NCBI GenBank assembly: GCA_963667425.1
Contig: OY763407.1
Location: forward strand, 2,728,001-2,792,000
Origin: G963667425 sp963667425 [NCBI: bacterium]
GTDB taxonomy: Bacteria; UBP6; UBA1177
Reading direction: 5' to 3'
DNA length: 64,000 nt
The notes beneath the pieces were generated by a model. That model was given only the letters and a program-made list of their open reading frames with translations. It did no database searches and was not told where the DNA came from. This document shows, in pieces, positions 30,117-38,688 of the stretch. Position 1 is the first letter of the stretch, and every line of letters starts with the position of its first letter. Position numbers and translations under genes: made by a program.

Positions 30117-32006
30117 TTGAAAATACTTTTTGTTACAGATGCTTTTTATCCTTCTCAATCCGGTGGTTTTGCAATTTCAGTTTATTTTCTTGCAAAAGCA
30201 TTAGCCCAATACGAAGACATTGAGATTTATGTGCTTACAACCAATTTTGATATAAAAAATAGTGACATTCCGGTAAATAGATGGGTGAGAAGAGAAAATA
30301 TTAATGTTTATTATATAAATGTTCCTGATTTTAAGAAAATCTTTAACATATCACTCTACTTTCTATTTAATAGAAACAAAATCAGAAAGATTCTTGATTC
30401 CATTGATTTTGATATTGTGAATTTAAATTCTTTTTTTTCGTACCTTACGCACTATATAGCTGAATATGCAGCTTCAAAGAATAAACAAATTATAATTTCA
30501 CCTCATGGCGAATTCTTTTCTGCTCCTCTTTCAATTAAATCTTTCAAAAAAAGCCTTTTCTTTAAGCTTAAGTCAGTAAAAGATAAAATTTCATCAGCAA
30601 ACTATTTCCATTTTACCTCCATTGAAGAAGAAAATGCTTTTAAAAATTTTATTAAGAATTTTAATATAGATAAACCAGATAATGAAATGTTTATTTTGCC
30701 GAATATAGTTGATGATTCTATATTTAAAACGCCTCAGAAAAGGATATCTGATTATAATTTCAGATATATCCTTTTTCTTGGGAGAATTTCCAGAATTAAA
30801 AATATAGAAATGCTTATAAAAGCTTTTTCTGACATCAAAAAAGACAATCTAAAGCTTGTTATTGCAGGCTGGACAGGTGAAGATTCTCCGTATTCAAATG
30901 AACTTAAACAGTTAGTTAAAGACTTTTCTCTGGATTCTGATGTGGTTTTTACAGAAAAACGTGTAGTTGATGATGAAAAAAGAGCTCTATATCAAAATGC
31001 CGAAGCAACTATATTATGTTCGCATTCTGAAAACTTCGGAATGGTAGTACTTGAATCTCTGGCACAAAAAACGCCTGTAATTGCTGTTAAAACTACACCA
31101 TGGGAAGGGCTTGAATCTCATAAATGCGGCTTTTGGATAGAAAAAGACGAAATTTCTTTGAAATTAGCAATTGAAAAAGTTTTATCTTTGACAGATGCTG
31201 AAAAAGTGGAGCTTTCATTAAATGCTTTGGAATATGCAAAAACTTTTTCTTCATCTAAACTCGCAGGAGCGTATAAAAACACTTTTATGCAAATAGAAAA
31301 TATGCAGACAAATGAAAAGAGTTCCGCTGTTGACTGGCATTCCAGAATTGCCGAAAATTTTGATGATGGATATAAATTAAAACCTATGTTTAAGGAAAGA
31401 TTTGCAATATGGAATGCTTTAATTGAAAAATATATATCAAAAGATAATAAAGTCCTTGATATCGGTTGTGGAAGCGGCGTTTTTACATTCATAGCAGCCA
31501 AAAAAAGTGCCTCTGTGACTGGTCTTGATGGAAGCAGCGGGATGCTTAAAATATGTGAGCAGAAAAAAGCCGCAGAAAAAGTGGAAAATGTCAATTTCAT
31601 AGAATGCAATATAGAAAATATTACATCTGTTACTACTGAAAAATATGATGTCGTAATTTGTTCAAGCGTAATCGAGTATCTTGAACATCCTGAAGCTTTT
31701 TTTAAGGATGTTGCCACAATATTAAAGCCTGAAGGTTATTTCATTTTTTCTCTTCCAAATGAGCAAAGTTTTTATAGAAAAATAGAAAAGCTTTCTTTTA
31801 GATTTTTAAAAAAACCATCATATTACAAATATGTAAAACATCTTTTTAAACTAAAAAATGTAGAAAAGAACATTGATTCAGAAGGTTTTATGCTACAGGA
31901 AGCAACTTTTTATGGTAAAGTTCCTTTTCTTTCCTTTTTTTTAAGAAAATTAAAACTATCCCGTTTTTCTGATACGCTTTTTGTCATTGTAGCTCAAAAA
32001 AAGTAA
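30117..32006 (+). CDS. Bifunctional GT4 glycosyltransferase-SAM methyltransferase fusion
   Basis: Residues about 1-390 are a GT4 glycosyltransferase (SQSGGFAISVYFLAKAL, SPHGEF, FLGRISRIKNIEMLIKAF, and an EX7E-like SENFGMVVLESLAQKTPV). Residues about 400-629 are a class I methyltransferase with motif I VLDIGCGSGVFTF and a FSLPN strand. The fusion suggests that the added sugar, or the growing chain, is methylated by the same protein, as in some chain-end-capping O-antigen systems; that is inference. TTG start with GGGAGAGG just ahead, directly following the previous stop. Last gene of the plus-strand arm. Confidence 0.88.
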   Translation: MKILFVTDAFYPSQSGGFAISVYFLAKALAQYEDIEIYVLTTNFDIKNSDIPVNRWVRRENINVYYINVPDFKKIFNISLYFLFNRNKIRKILDSIDFDIVNLNSFFSYLTHYIAEYAASKNKQIIISPHGEFFSAPLSIKSFKKSLFFKLKSVKDKISSANYFHFTSIEEENAFKNFIKNFNIDKPDNEMFILPNIVDDSIFKTPQKRISDYNFRYILFLGRISRIKNIEMLIKAFSDIKKDNLKLVIAGWTGEDSPYSNELKQLVKDFSLDSDVVFTEKRVVDDEKRALYQNAEATILCSHSENFGMVVLESLAQKTPVIAVKTTPWEGLESHKCGFWIEKDEISLKLAIEKVLSLTDAEKVELSLNALEYAKTFSSSKLAGAYKNTFMQIENMQTNEKSSAVDWHSRIAENFDDGYKLKPMFKERFAIWNALIEKYISKDNKVLDIGCGSGVFTFIAAKKSASVTGLDGSSGMLKICEQKKAAEKVENVNFIECNIENITSVTTEKYDVVICSSVIEYLEHPEAFFKDVATILKPEGYFIFSLPNEQSFYRKIEKLSFRFLKKPSYYKYVKHLFKLKNVEKNIDSEGFMLQEATFYGKVPFLSFFLRKLKLSRFSDTLFVIVAQKK

Positions 32007-32028
32007 TCTTAATAAGTCTGTTTAGAAT

Positions 32029-33159
32029 TTATTTTTTTTGTTCCAGAACTTTTTGCAGAAAACCAGAGGCCTTTTCTTTTTCTTTTTTAAGAATGATATT
32101 TACCTGATCAAAATCAATTTCAGATTTTATCAAAGATTCCGTCAGTTCTGATTCTGAATTTATTAATCTATCTTTAAGGTTAAAAAGTGCCAGTATCGAA
32201 TCAAATCGGGCAGAACCTCTGCTCTTATTATTAATAGCTATAAACTGCCTGTTAAAAATTATTGAGAAAACTACGCCATGAAATGAATCTGTCACTACAA
32301 ATTTTGCATTCATTATGCTCGAAAGCCATTCTTCAATTGACGGCAATATAGATAACTCTGTTTTATATGATTTTTCTTTAAACCTTTTAGTGCTGGGCAT
32401 AAGTTCTATAACAGACATATTCATTTTATCAGCTATTTTATTAATAATTTTTATTTTTTCTGAAGAATTGTCCAGAATATATGCCGTAATCAGATTTTCT
32501 TTTTTTATTGTGGTTTTTTGTGCAAATTCAGCGTAGATGTTTTTATCTATAATCATTGTCGGATCTAATAAATGCTCCGGCTTAACTGAAAAATAATCCT
32601 GACATAGTTTTACAGCTGAAGATTCTCTTACAGATATATAATCAAAATTTTGGATTAACTTAGAGCATTCTTCTGTCAGTTCTTTTGAAAATTCCCATTG
32701 GATTGTTCCAAAAGATACAGAATATGCCGCTTTGACTATGTTTTTATCATCTTTTACAAAATCAAGGAAGAAAGTTTTTATATCTACAGAGAAAAAAGGT
32801 CGCCAGACTTGATCACTTCCGACAATATATATATCAAAGCTGTATTTTTTTAATTTCTCTTTTATTTCAGCTATATCTATAGGTTCGGTGAACAGGAAGT
32901 TCTCTTCAATAAAATTCTTTATTTTTTTTCTTATTTTTTCATGTTGTTTTTCTATTTTAAAGTAAGCAGTCAGATTTTTATAAACGTATATTACTTTCAG
33001 ATGATTTATTATATACTTTAAAAAAGAATCTGTTTTACCCGGTATATCAACTAGATAAACTTCATGTCCAAAATCTTTTAAGTACTTCTGAAGTGCATAA
33101 GCCTGAAGAATTCCTCCATAATTTGTCTTTAAAGGAAATGTCAGTATAGCAATTTTCAT
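32029..33159 (-). CDS. Polysaccharide pyruvyl transferase family protein
   Basis: Family knowledge: members (WcaK/CsaB/AmsJ type) add pyruvyl ketals to surface glycans. The 376-residue sequence starts with the typical MKIAILTFPLKTNYGGILQAYALQKYL and has VGSDQVWRP, SVRESSA and VTDSFHGVVFSII blocks. An AAGGATAGAAG site precedes the ATG. The gene lies three bases after the F420-beta-like gene on the same strand; these two families are often paired in capsule loci. It ends 22 bases from the convergent GT-methyltransferase gene. Confidence 0.88.
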   Translation of the reverse strand: MKIAILTFPLKTNYGGILQAYALQKYLKDFGHEVYLVDIPGKTDSFLKYIINHLKVIYVYKNLTAYFKIEKQHEKIRKKIKNFIEENFLFTEPIDIAEIKEKLKKYSFDIYIVGSDQVWRPFFSVDIKTFFLDFVKDDKNIVKAAYSVSFGTIQWEFSKELTEECSKLIQNFDYISVRESSAVKLCQDYFSVKPEHLLDPTMIIDKNIYAEFAQKTTIKKENLITAYILDNSSEKIKIINKIADKMNMSVIELMPSTKRFKEKSYKTELSILPSIEEWLSSIMNAKFVVTDSFHGVVFSIIFNRQFIAINNKSRGSARFDSILALFNLKDRLINSESELTESLIKSEIDFDQVNIILKKEKEKASGFLQKVLEQKK

Positions 33160-33162
33160 CTT

Positions 33163-34308
33163 CTATCCTTTTATGATTTTCTTTATAACCCTTTTAACTC
33201 TTGATTCCAGTCGTTTTATCAGAGGCGGCTTTGTATATTTATTTATGGTTTTACAGATTTTGTCTGTTTCTTTTAAATCTTTAAAAAAGTTTTTTCTATT
33301 TAAATTAACCGGAAAAGAGTTTTTAAGTGCAGGATTGTGTTTTATAACACTTTCAAGGCTTGTTTCTACGCACACTGTTTCTGATTTTATTTCTTCAAAA
33401 ACAGATAAACCCTTTTGAGTGTTAACAAGCACAGCACTTACCCCCGTTGAATCATAAAATGACGGGATTTCCTCTTTGATTCCCCAGTAATCGCCAATAG
33501 TGAAATCACTTCCGCTTTTAAAATTTCTGTGTTTGCAATTGTAACATGAAAGGCGGAGATATAAATCCTGAAGAAACCCTTTCATATATTCATTCTTTCG
33601 GGCTAATTCTGATACAATTTTATCTTTGCTTATGATTTTTATTTTATAGTTGTCCCAGCTGGGATTTTTATCTCTGAAATTTATTTCAGTAATTCTTTCT
33701 TTATTTGTTTTTTCAGCAATATATTTTTGCCACACTTCAGAGCTTGGTATTCCATGGCAAATCAATTCTACAGTTAACAGTTTTTTGTAATCTTTTTTTA
33801 GAAAACTTAATAAACCTGAAACCTGACATGGCGTTCCTGAAAAAAGAACATAGCTATCCTTTTCCAGAAATGTTTTTATTTCTCTAAAAGATTTTCCTAA
33901 ATAACTTTCAACATATTTTGAACCACGAAAAAGAAATAAGTCATCTTTTGTAACTGCATGGTCGTGAGCAACTTCCCAGTTTGAGTTGAATTTTGCGCCA
34001 TACACAATTCCGCCCTTTTCAATAATATTTTCTGCCAGAAGTGAAAAAATCCCACCTGAAGAACTCTCTTTTCTTATTTTGCTATTCGAATTCTTTGCCG
34101 CCAGACTTTTTAAAGGCATTCTGGACTCTTTATTATTTACTCTATTGCATACATCTACACATAAATTACAGTTTGTGCATAAGGACTTCTGAATAACCGG
34201 ATAAAAGAACCCTTCTTCATCTTTTTCCATCTTTATTGCACTGTGCGGGCAGATATTAAAACATGCGCTGCATCCGCAGCAGTTTTCTTTTTCTGTTACT
34301 GTTTTCAT
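33163..34308 (-). CDS. Ferredoxin-type protein with coenzyme F420 hydrogenase/dehydrogenase beta-subunit domain
   Basis: The N-terminus has two [4Fe-4S] motifs (CCGCSACFNICP and CTNCNLCVDVC). The rest of the 381 residues shows FrhB-like blocks: SSGGIFSLLAE, GTPCQVSGLL, ICHGIPSSEVW and FTIGDYWG. In capsule and O-antigen loci such proteins accompany pyruvyl transferases and are thought to be flavin-dependent oxidoreductases acting on glycan precursors; they do not imply methanogenic F420 metabolism. Four-base overlap with the upstream flippase gene. Confidence 0.87.
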   Translation of the reverse strand: MKTVTEKENCCGCSACFNICPHSAIKMEKDEEGFFYPVIQKSLCTNCNLCVDVCNRVNNKESRMPLKSLAAKNSNSKIRKESSSGGIFSLLAENIIEKGGIVYGAKFNSNWEVAHDHAVTKDDLFLFRGSKYVESYLGKSFREIKTFLEKDSYVLFSGTPCQVSGLLSFLKKDYKKLLTVELICHGIPSSEVWQKYIAEKTNKERITEINFRDKNPSWDNYKIKIISKDKIVSELARKNEYMKGFLQDLYLRLSCYNCKHRNFKSGSDFTIGDYWGIKEEIPSFYDSTGVSAVLVNTQKGLSVFEEIKSETVCVETSLESVIKHNPALKNSFPVNLNRKNFFKDLKETDKICKTINKYTKPPLIKRLESRVKRVIKKIIKG

Positions 34309-35828
34309 CTCTGTTTTATTAAAAAAATTTTCTTAAAAAAATCCGTAAACAATCTTTTTTCATATTTATTCAGTGATAAATAAAAAAATAAAGGAAGATA
34401 TAATACTGAAAAAACAGCTATTGATGTAATCAGTTTAATAACAGAATCAGGATTTGTTTTTTGTATGATAAAATAAGCGATTACTGTTGCGGCAAAAGGG
34501 ACTGATGACATTTTTAAAATTTCTTTCCAGAACTTTGGTATATTAATATCTGCTTTGAGATAATAATAGATATTCATAATTAAAATATTTCCAGCAATAA
34601 GGGAAATTGCTGTTGCAACTGCGCAGCCTAAACCTCCATATCTTTGTGCAAGAGGAATGCTTATTCCTATTCCAAGAAGAGATATTATTAAATAGCTGAT
34701 GGAACGAAACTTTATCTGATTCTTTGCCTGAAGAATAATTATTCCCAAATTCTGAACTAATGGAACCATTAGAGGAAACATTACTATCAAAGCTATATCA
34801 TATGCCTGTAAATAATCTTTTCCTGCCCATAGACTGATAAATGATTTTCCGAAAACTATAAAACCTGAAAAGATAAATATCATTACAGCATACTGAATTC
34901 TGCCGACTTTTATGAAAAGTTCTGAAATTTCATTACTTGAAGAATTACCTACAGTCATTATTGTAACTCGAGGGAGAAAAAGACTGGTTGCCGCAACAGA
35001 AAAAGAGGTAAAAATATCTTTTATCTGCATTGCTATTGCAAATACTGCTACAGTTGCGGTTCCTATATACGTGGCAAGGATAAAATGACCTGAATTCCAC
35101 CAGATTCTATTTACAATTATTTCTAAAAAAATAAAAAAAGAATAAGAAAAAATGCTGCCCAGCAGTGAATATTGAAAATTATGAAAAGATATTTTTATAT
35201 TAAGCTTCCTGAAACAGTAAAACATATTTATAAATAACAGAATAATGTTTAAAGATGCCATAACAGCCACCATGGCAACCGCTTTGTATCCATAAAGAAG
35301 CACAGCTATTATCAGCGCCGGCTGAAGAATAATTCTTAAAATATTAAGTGTTTTCTGAAATACAAATTTCTCATACGCCGTTATTATTGAAGTAAAAATA
35401 CTGAACATAAAAGTAAGTACCAGATTTAGTAACAGAATTAAAAACATTGTTTCTGCATCTGAGATTTCTTTTGCAGAAAGTGTTTCTGAAAACATATGAG
35501 GAAGATTGAAATATAGAATAGTTCCGGATATTATTACCAGAACTGAAATAATAAGATATATAACAAAAAACATTCCAAATAAAGAGGAAAGCTCTTCCCT
35601 GCTTTTTTTCTCTCTGAACTCTGCCGTGAACCTTACAATTGCATTTCCTATTCCGAAATCCATTATATTTAAATATGTCAGAATTGATGCTACAAGAGAA
35701 TAGAGACCATATTCAGATTGACCTAATTTATGTAACATGAAAGGTGTATAAAGAACCGTAATGACATTTTGTAACAGCAAAGAAATATAGGAAAGAGCAA
35801 CGCCTTTTTTTAGATTATTTCCAGTCAT
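34305..35828 (-). CDS. Wzx-type polysaccharide flippase
   Basis: A 507-residue protein of the MOP/MATE-like oligosaccharide flippase superfamily. It has about 12-14 hydrophobic segments and begins with KKGVALSYISLLLQNVITVLY, a common Wzx start; the GLYSLVASILTYLNIMDFGIG segment is a family hallmark. It moves undecaprenyl-linked repeat units across the inner membrane, complementing the Wzy-like polymerase encoded on the opposite arm. No clear ribosome binding site is seen. First gene of the minus-strand arm. Confidence 0.88.
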   Translation of the reverse strand: MTGNNLKKGVALSYISLLLQNVITVLYTPFMLHKLGQSEYGLYSLVASILTYLNIMDFGIGNAIVRFTAEFREKKSREELSSLFGMFFVIYLIISVLVIISGTILYFNLPHMFSETLSAKEISDAETMFLILLLNLVLTFMFSIFTSIITAYEKFVFQKTLNILRIILQPALIIAVLLYGYKAVAMVAVMASLNIILLFINMFYCFRKLNIKISFHNFQYSLLGSIFSYSFFIFLEIIVNRIWWNSGHFILATYIGTATVAVFAIAMQIKDIFTSFSVAATSLFLPRVTIMTVGNSSSNEISELFIKVGRIQYAVMIFIFSGFIVFGKSFISLWAGKDYLQAYDIALIVMFPLMVPLVQNLGIIILQAKNQIKFRSISYLIISLLGIGISIPLAQRYGGLGCAVATAISLIAGNILIMNIYYYLKADINIPKFWKEILKMSSVPFAATVIAYFIIQKTNPDSVIKLITSIAVFSVLYLPLFFYLSLNKYEKRLFTDFFKKIFLIKQR

Positions 35829-36520
35829 AAATTAACACTTAAACAAGAAAGATAATGAAAAATTCACTAATAAATACCTGCAATTTACTCGAAGGAGTAT
35901 ATATTTTACACTCTGATAAATCAAGTAGTGCTGTTTTATTTAACAAAATAATGAAATTAGAACATATCTCCTCTTTTATTGGAAAAGCTTAACTATTTTT
36001 TTTGTACAGTCAGCTATGTGGCCGGAACACTCCATTTTGCGGTTTTGTTTTGTGTTTTTTTTTCTTTTTAAATAGTTTTAAAAAATACTTTACTGCATTT
36101 ACAGATGCAAAAGTCGTTTTTAAAGTTCTCTGAAGCGTGTTTGTATGTCTTTAATGCAAAAATGTAATATTAAGTGCGTAAATGACAATCGTTTTAGTGT
36201 AAACAGCAATCGTTTTGCCGTATATGACAATCGTTTTACCATAAACCGAAATCATTTTAGCGTAAATGACAATCGTTTTAGCTTAAACCGCAATCGTTTT
36301 ACCATAAATGACAACCTTTTTACCATAAATCGCAATCATTTTACCGTAAATGACAACTGATTTACCCTTTTTAACAACTTCGTGAGCTTCTTTTAAATAA
36401 ATTAAGCTTATAAAAATAAATTTAAACTGTTACTGCATAAAGAATTGTGATTTTTATTTAACTGATAGCAACTTTTTAAGATGTTTTTCATGTTTGGTTA
36501 ATATTTTCTACCAGATTTTT
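35829..36520. other. Non-coding interval between polysaccharide locus and DUF58 gene
   Basis: About 690 AT-rich bases without a convincing gene. It contains the promoter region for the flippase arm on the right side of that gene, the 21-bp tandem repeat array at 36178-36366, and otherwise nothing I can assign. No tRNA, terminator or insertion-sequence ends are visible. Confidence 0.6.
36178..36366 (+). repeat. Nine tandem 21-bp repeats with an alternating 42-bp higher-order pattern
   Basis: Nine consecutive 21-base units start at 36178 and every 21 bases after that. The core is GTAAATGACAATCGTTTTA; successive units mostly alternate between a TGACAATC type and a CCGCAATC type, giving a weaker 42-base period. 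A small open frame runs through eight units, but it has no ribosome binding site and the array breaks it with TGA in the last unit, so it is probably not a gene. Confidence 0.85.
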
Positions 36521-37747
36521 TTATTCTGCAACTAAGGTTTTTACGTTTAATCCGCTTTCCTTTAGTTTTTCAGTAAAATGATTTCTTATTGGATCATTTT
36601 TTGAAAGGATTACAATGATTCCTTTTGTGTCAATGCTGTTTTTGATAATAAACTGAACATTTTTTTCCAGGAGTTCGTCATTTTCAGGTATGATTGCGGC
36701 AAATTTTCTTAATATTTCAAAATCTTCCTCTCTGCCTGAAATGGTTTCAAGTGCTGTAAAGATGGTGTCAAGCCTGAGTCCTTCCTTTTTTGCTTTTACA
36801 ATAAAAGATGCAGCATATGAAATGCTTTTTTCTATATCTTCAGAAAAATATAGTGGCGAGTATATGTCTACGAAAAGCGAGAACCCGCTTTCACTTTCGG
36901 CTTTGTAATCTATTGTGTAAAGTTTGTCTGTTCTGGCATAGGTTTTCCAGCTGATGCTTTTCGGAAGGTCTCCGGGAATGTATTCCCTTAGAGCGTGAAA
37001 GTCGGTGGAGGTGTTTACTGTACCTATGTTTTCCGTGTCGCTCTGGTTGTCTGAATATGTAAATTTAATTTCAGGTATTTCGATTTCTTTTATTTCCGGA
37101 AATACTGTTATTCTCTGTGGCAGGTTAACTGTTTTTCCTGATTTTACTATTCCGAATATATCTTTGGTGTATATTCTGTAACCTTGTAATGCAATAATTC
37201 CTCGATGGTTCGGGTTTATGTTTACTGTAATTTTTTTTGTTTCATCTGGCATGAGTTTCGGGACAATAAATTCATTTGGAGTGAAGTTCTGTTTGAGGTT
37301 TGTGAGCCATTTCCATCTGTAGTATCCGAGTTTTCTGTCAAACTTATTTCTCTTTTCCTCATTTTCTTCGGGTGTATTGAGTAGTTCTTTCAGAGTTGGT
37401 CTCGGATCTTCAGCAATTTCTGTAAAATAGAGATTGTCTGAAGGTTTTTTCGATTTGTTTGTAAGTGTTACCTGATAATGGAGTGTTTTTCCTACGGCGA
37501 TGAATGGAGATATTTCTCTTTTAAGTTCTATTTTAAATGTCTGCCTGATGGTTGAGATAAATGAGATTGTTATTAGCGCAAGTGAGATGGAAAAAAGGTA
37601 GTAGAATATTGTTCTGTCTGTGTTTCCGCCGAAAATAAGAAATGTCGGTATGGATATTATGATAAGTCTTCCCTGAAATGTGAGGTGTTTCTGATAGAAA
37701 TTTACAAATGCCCACGTTCTTCTGAAGTGTGGATAGAGTTTTTTCAT
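36521..37747 (-). CDS. DUF58 domain protein
   Basis: A 408-residue protein with two hydrophobic segments near the N-terminus (about residues 25-65), an extracytoplasmic Ig-like region and a DUF58 domain marked by FHALREYIPGDLPKSISWKTYAR (only part conserved as REYxPGDxxxxIxWKxxAR). DUF58 proteins are partners of MoxR ATPases and related to von Willebrand A domains. Its start overlaps the stop of the MoxR gene by one base (TGATG), so the pair is translationally coupled. Role probably in envelope protein assembly or stress, by family analogy only. The batABCD-like genes that often follow are absent. Confidence 0.88.
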   Translation of the reverse strand: MKKLYPHFRRTWAFVNFYQKHLTFQGRLIIISIPTFLIFGGNTDRTIFYYLFSISLALITISFISTIRQTFKIELKREISPFIAVGKTLHYQVTLTNKSKKPSDNLYFTEIAEDPRPTLKELLNTPEENEEKRNKFDRKLGYYRWKWLTNLKQNFTPNEFIVPKLMPDETKKITVNINPNHRGIIALQGYRIYTKDIFGIVKSGKTVNLPQRITVFPEIKEIEIPEIKFTYSDNQSDTENIGTVNTSTDFHALREYIPGDLPKSISWKTYARTDKLYTIDYKAESESGFSLFVDIYSPLYFSEDIEKSISYAASFIVKAKKEGLRLDTIFTALETISGREEDFEILRKFAAIIPENDELLEKNVQFIIKNSIDTKGIIVILSKNDPIRNHFTEKLKESGLNVKTLVAE

Positions 37748-38688
37748 CAGGCGGGAACCTTTAGCGATGAAATTATGTCATTTACGATTTGTCTGCCGTC
37801 TATTCCTGAGAATTTTGCTGTTGATTCAAGACGGACTCTGTGTGACAGAACCGGTATTGCAGCCTTTCTGACTATTTCTGGTGTTACAAATTCAATTCCT
37901 TCAATGAGCGCAAATGCTTTTGATATGTTTGCAAGTGTCACTGCGGCTCTCGGGCTTGGTCCAAGTATTACATTTGATCCATTTCTGATTCCGGTTATGA
38001 TGTCAACGATGTAGTATTTTATTTCTTCTGAAAGTCTTATTTCTTTCATAGTTTTTGCTGCTTCTGCAACTTCTTTTGCTTCTGTTACTTCAGAAATATT
38101 TTCTATTGGATGGACTATTTCCTGTTCCGAAATCATTTCAACTTCTTCATCTCTTGACAGGTAGCCAATTGCCAGTTCCATTGCAAATCGGTCTAGCTGT
38201 GATTCCGGAAGAGGGTAGGTTCCTTTCATTTCTATCGGATTCTGAGTTGCAATTACAAAGAAATCGGGATTCAGTCTGTAAATGTTGCCTTCAGCTGATA
38301 TTTGTTTTTCTTCCATTGCTTCAAGAAGTGCCGACTGGGTTTTTGGACCAGCTCTGTTTATTTCGTCTGCAAGGAGTATGTTTGTAAAGACCGGACCTTT
38401 ATGAAAGACAAAGGTTTCTGTCTGTTTGTTGAATATTGAAACGCCTGTGAGATCGGAAGGGAGCAGATCGGGTGTGAACTGAATTCTTTTGAAATCGGTG
38501 TTTACTGAGAGTGCAAGAGCTTTGGCAAGTGTTGTTTTTCCTGTTCCAGGAACATCATTTATAAGTATATGTCCTCCGGCAAGAAAACCTGCAAGGACTT
38601 TGTCTATTGTTTCTCTTTTTCCTTTGATTACTTTTTCAATATTTAATGCTATTTTATCAAGAAGAAGTGATGCTTCCTTTATTTTCAT
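37747..38688 (-). CDS. MoxR-family AAA+ ATPase
   Basis: A 313-residue AAA+ protein. Walker A is in DVPGTGKTTLAKALA, Walker B in ILLADEINRAGPKTQ, and the MoxR hallmark LLEAMEEKQISAEG follows, with sensor 1 in VIATQNPIEMKGTYPLPESQLDRF. MoxR ATPases act as chaperones that assemble or activate partner complexes, usually with DUF58 and VWA proteins. AGGAGA precedes the ATG. The first 32 bases overlap the end of the Na/Pi transporter gene, and the last base overlaps the DUF58 start. Confidence 0.93.
   Translation of the reverse strand: MKIKEASLLLDKIALNIEKVIKGKRETIDKVLAGFLAGGHILINDVPGTGKTTLAKALALSVNTDFKRIQFTPDLLPSDLTGVSIFNKQTETFVFHKGPVFTNILLADEINRAGPKTQSALLEAMEEKQISAEGNIYRLNPDFFVIATQNPIEMKGTYPLPESQLDRFAMELAIGYLSRDEEVEMISEQEIVHPIENISEVTEAKEVAEAAKTMKEIRLSEEIKYYIVDIITGIRNGSNVILGPSPRAAVTLANISKAFALIEGIEFVTPEIVRKAAIPVLSHRVRLESTAKFSGIDGRQIVNDIISSLKVPA

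Noticed and set aside
33163-34308. Coenzyme F420-dependent metabolism
   Set aside because: The domain is widespread in polysaccharide loci of bacteria without F420, and no other F420 gene is present.
36145-36360. Small protein of seven-residue repeats (NDNRF type)
   Set aside because: No ribosome binding site. The frame follows simply from the repeat unit being a multiple of three, and the last unit has a stop.
36178-36366. CRISPR array
   Set aside because: Units are contiguous 21-mers without unique spacers, and no cas gene is nearby.
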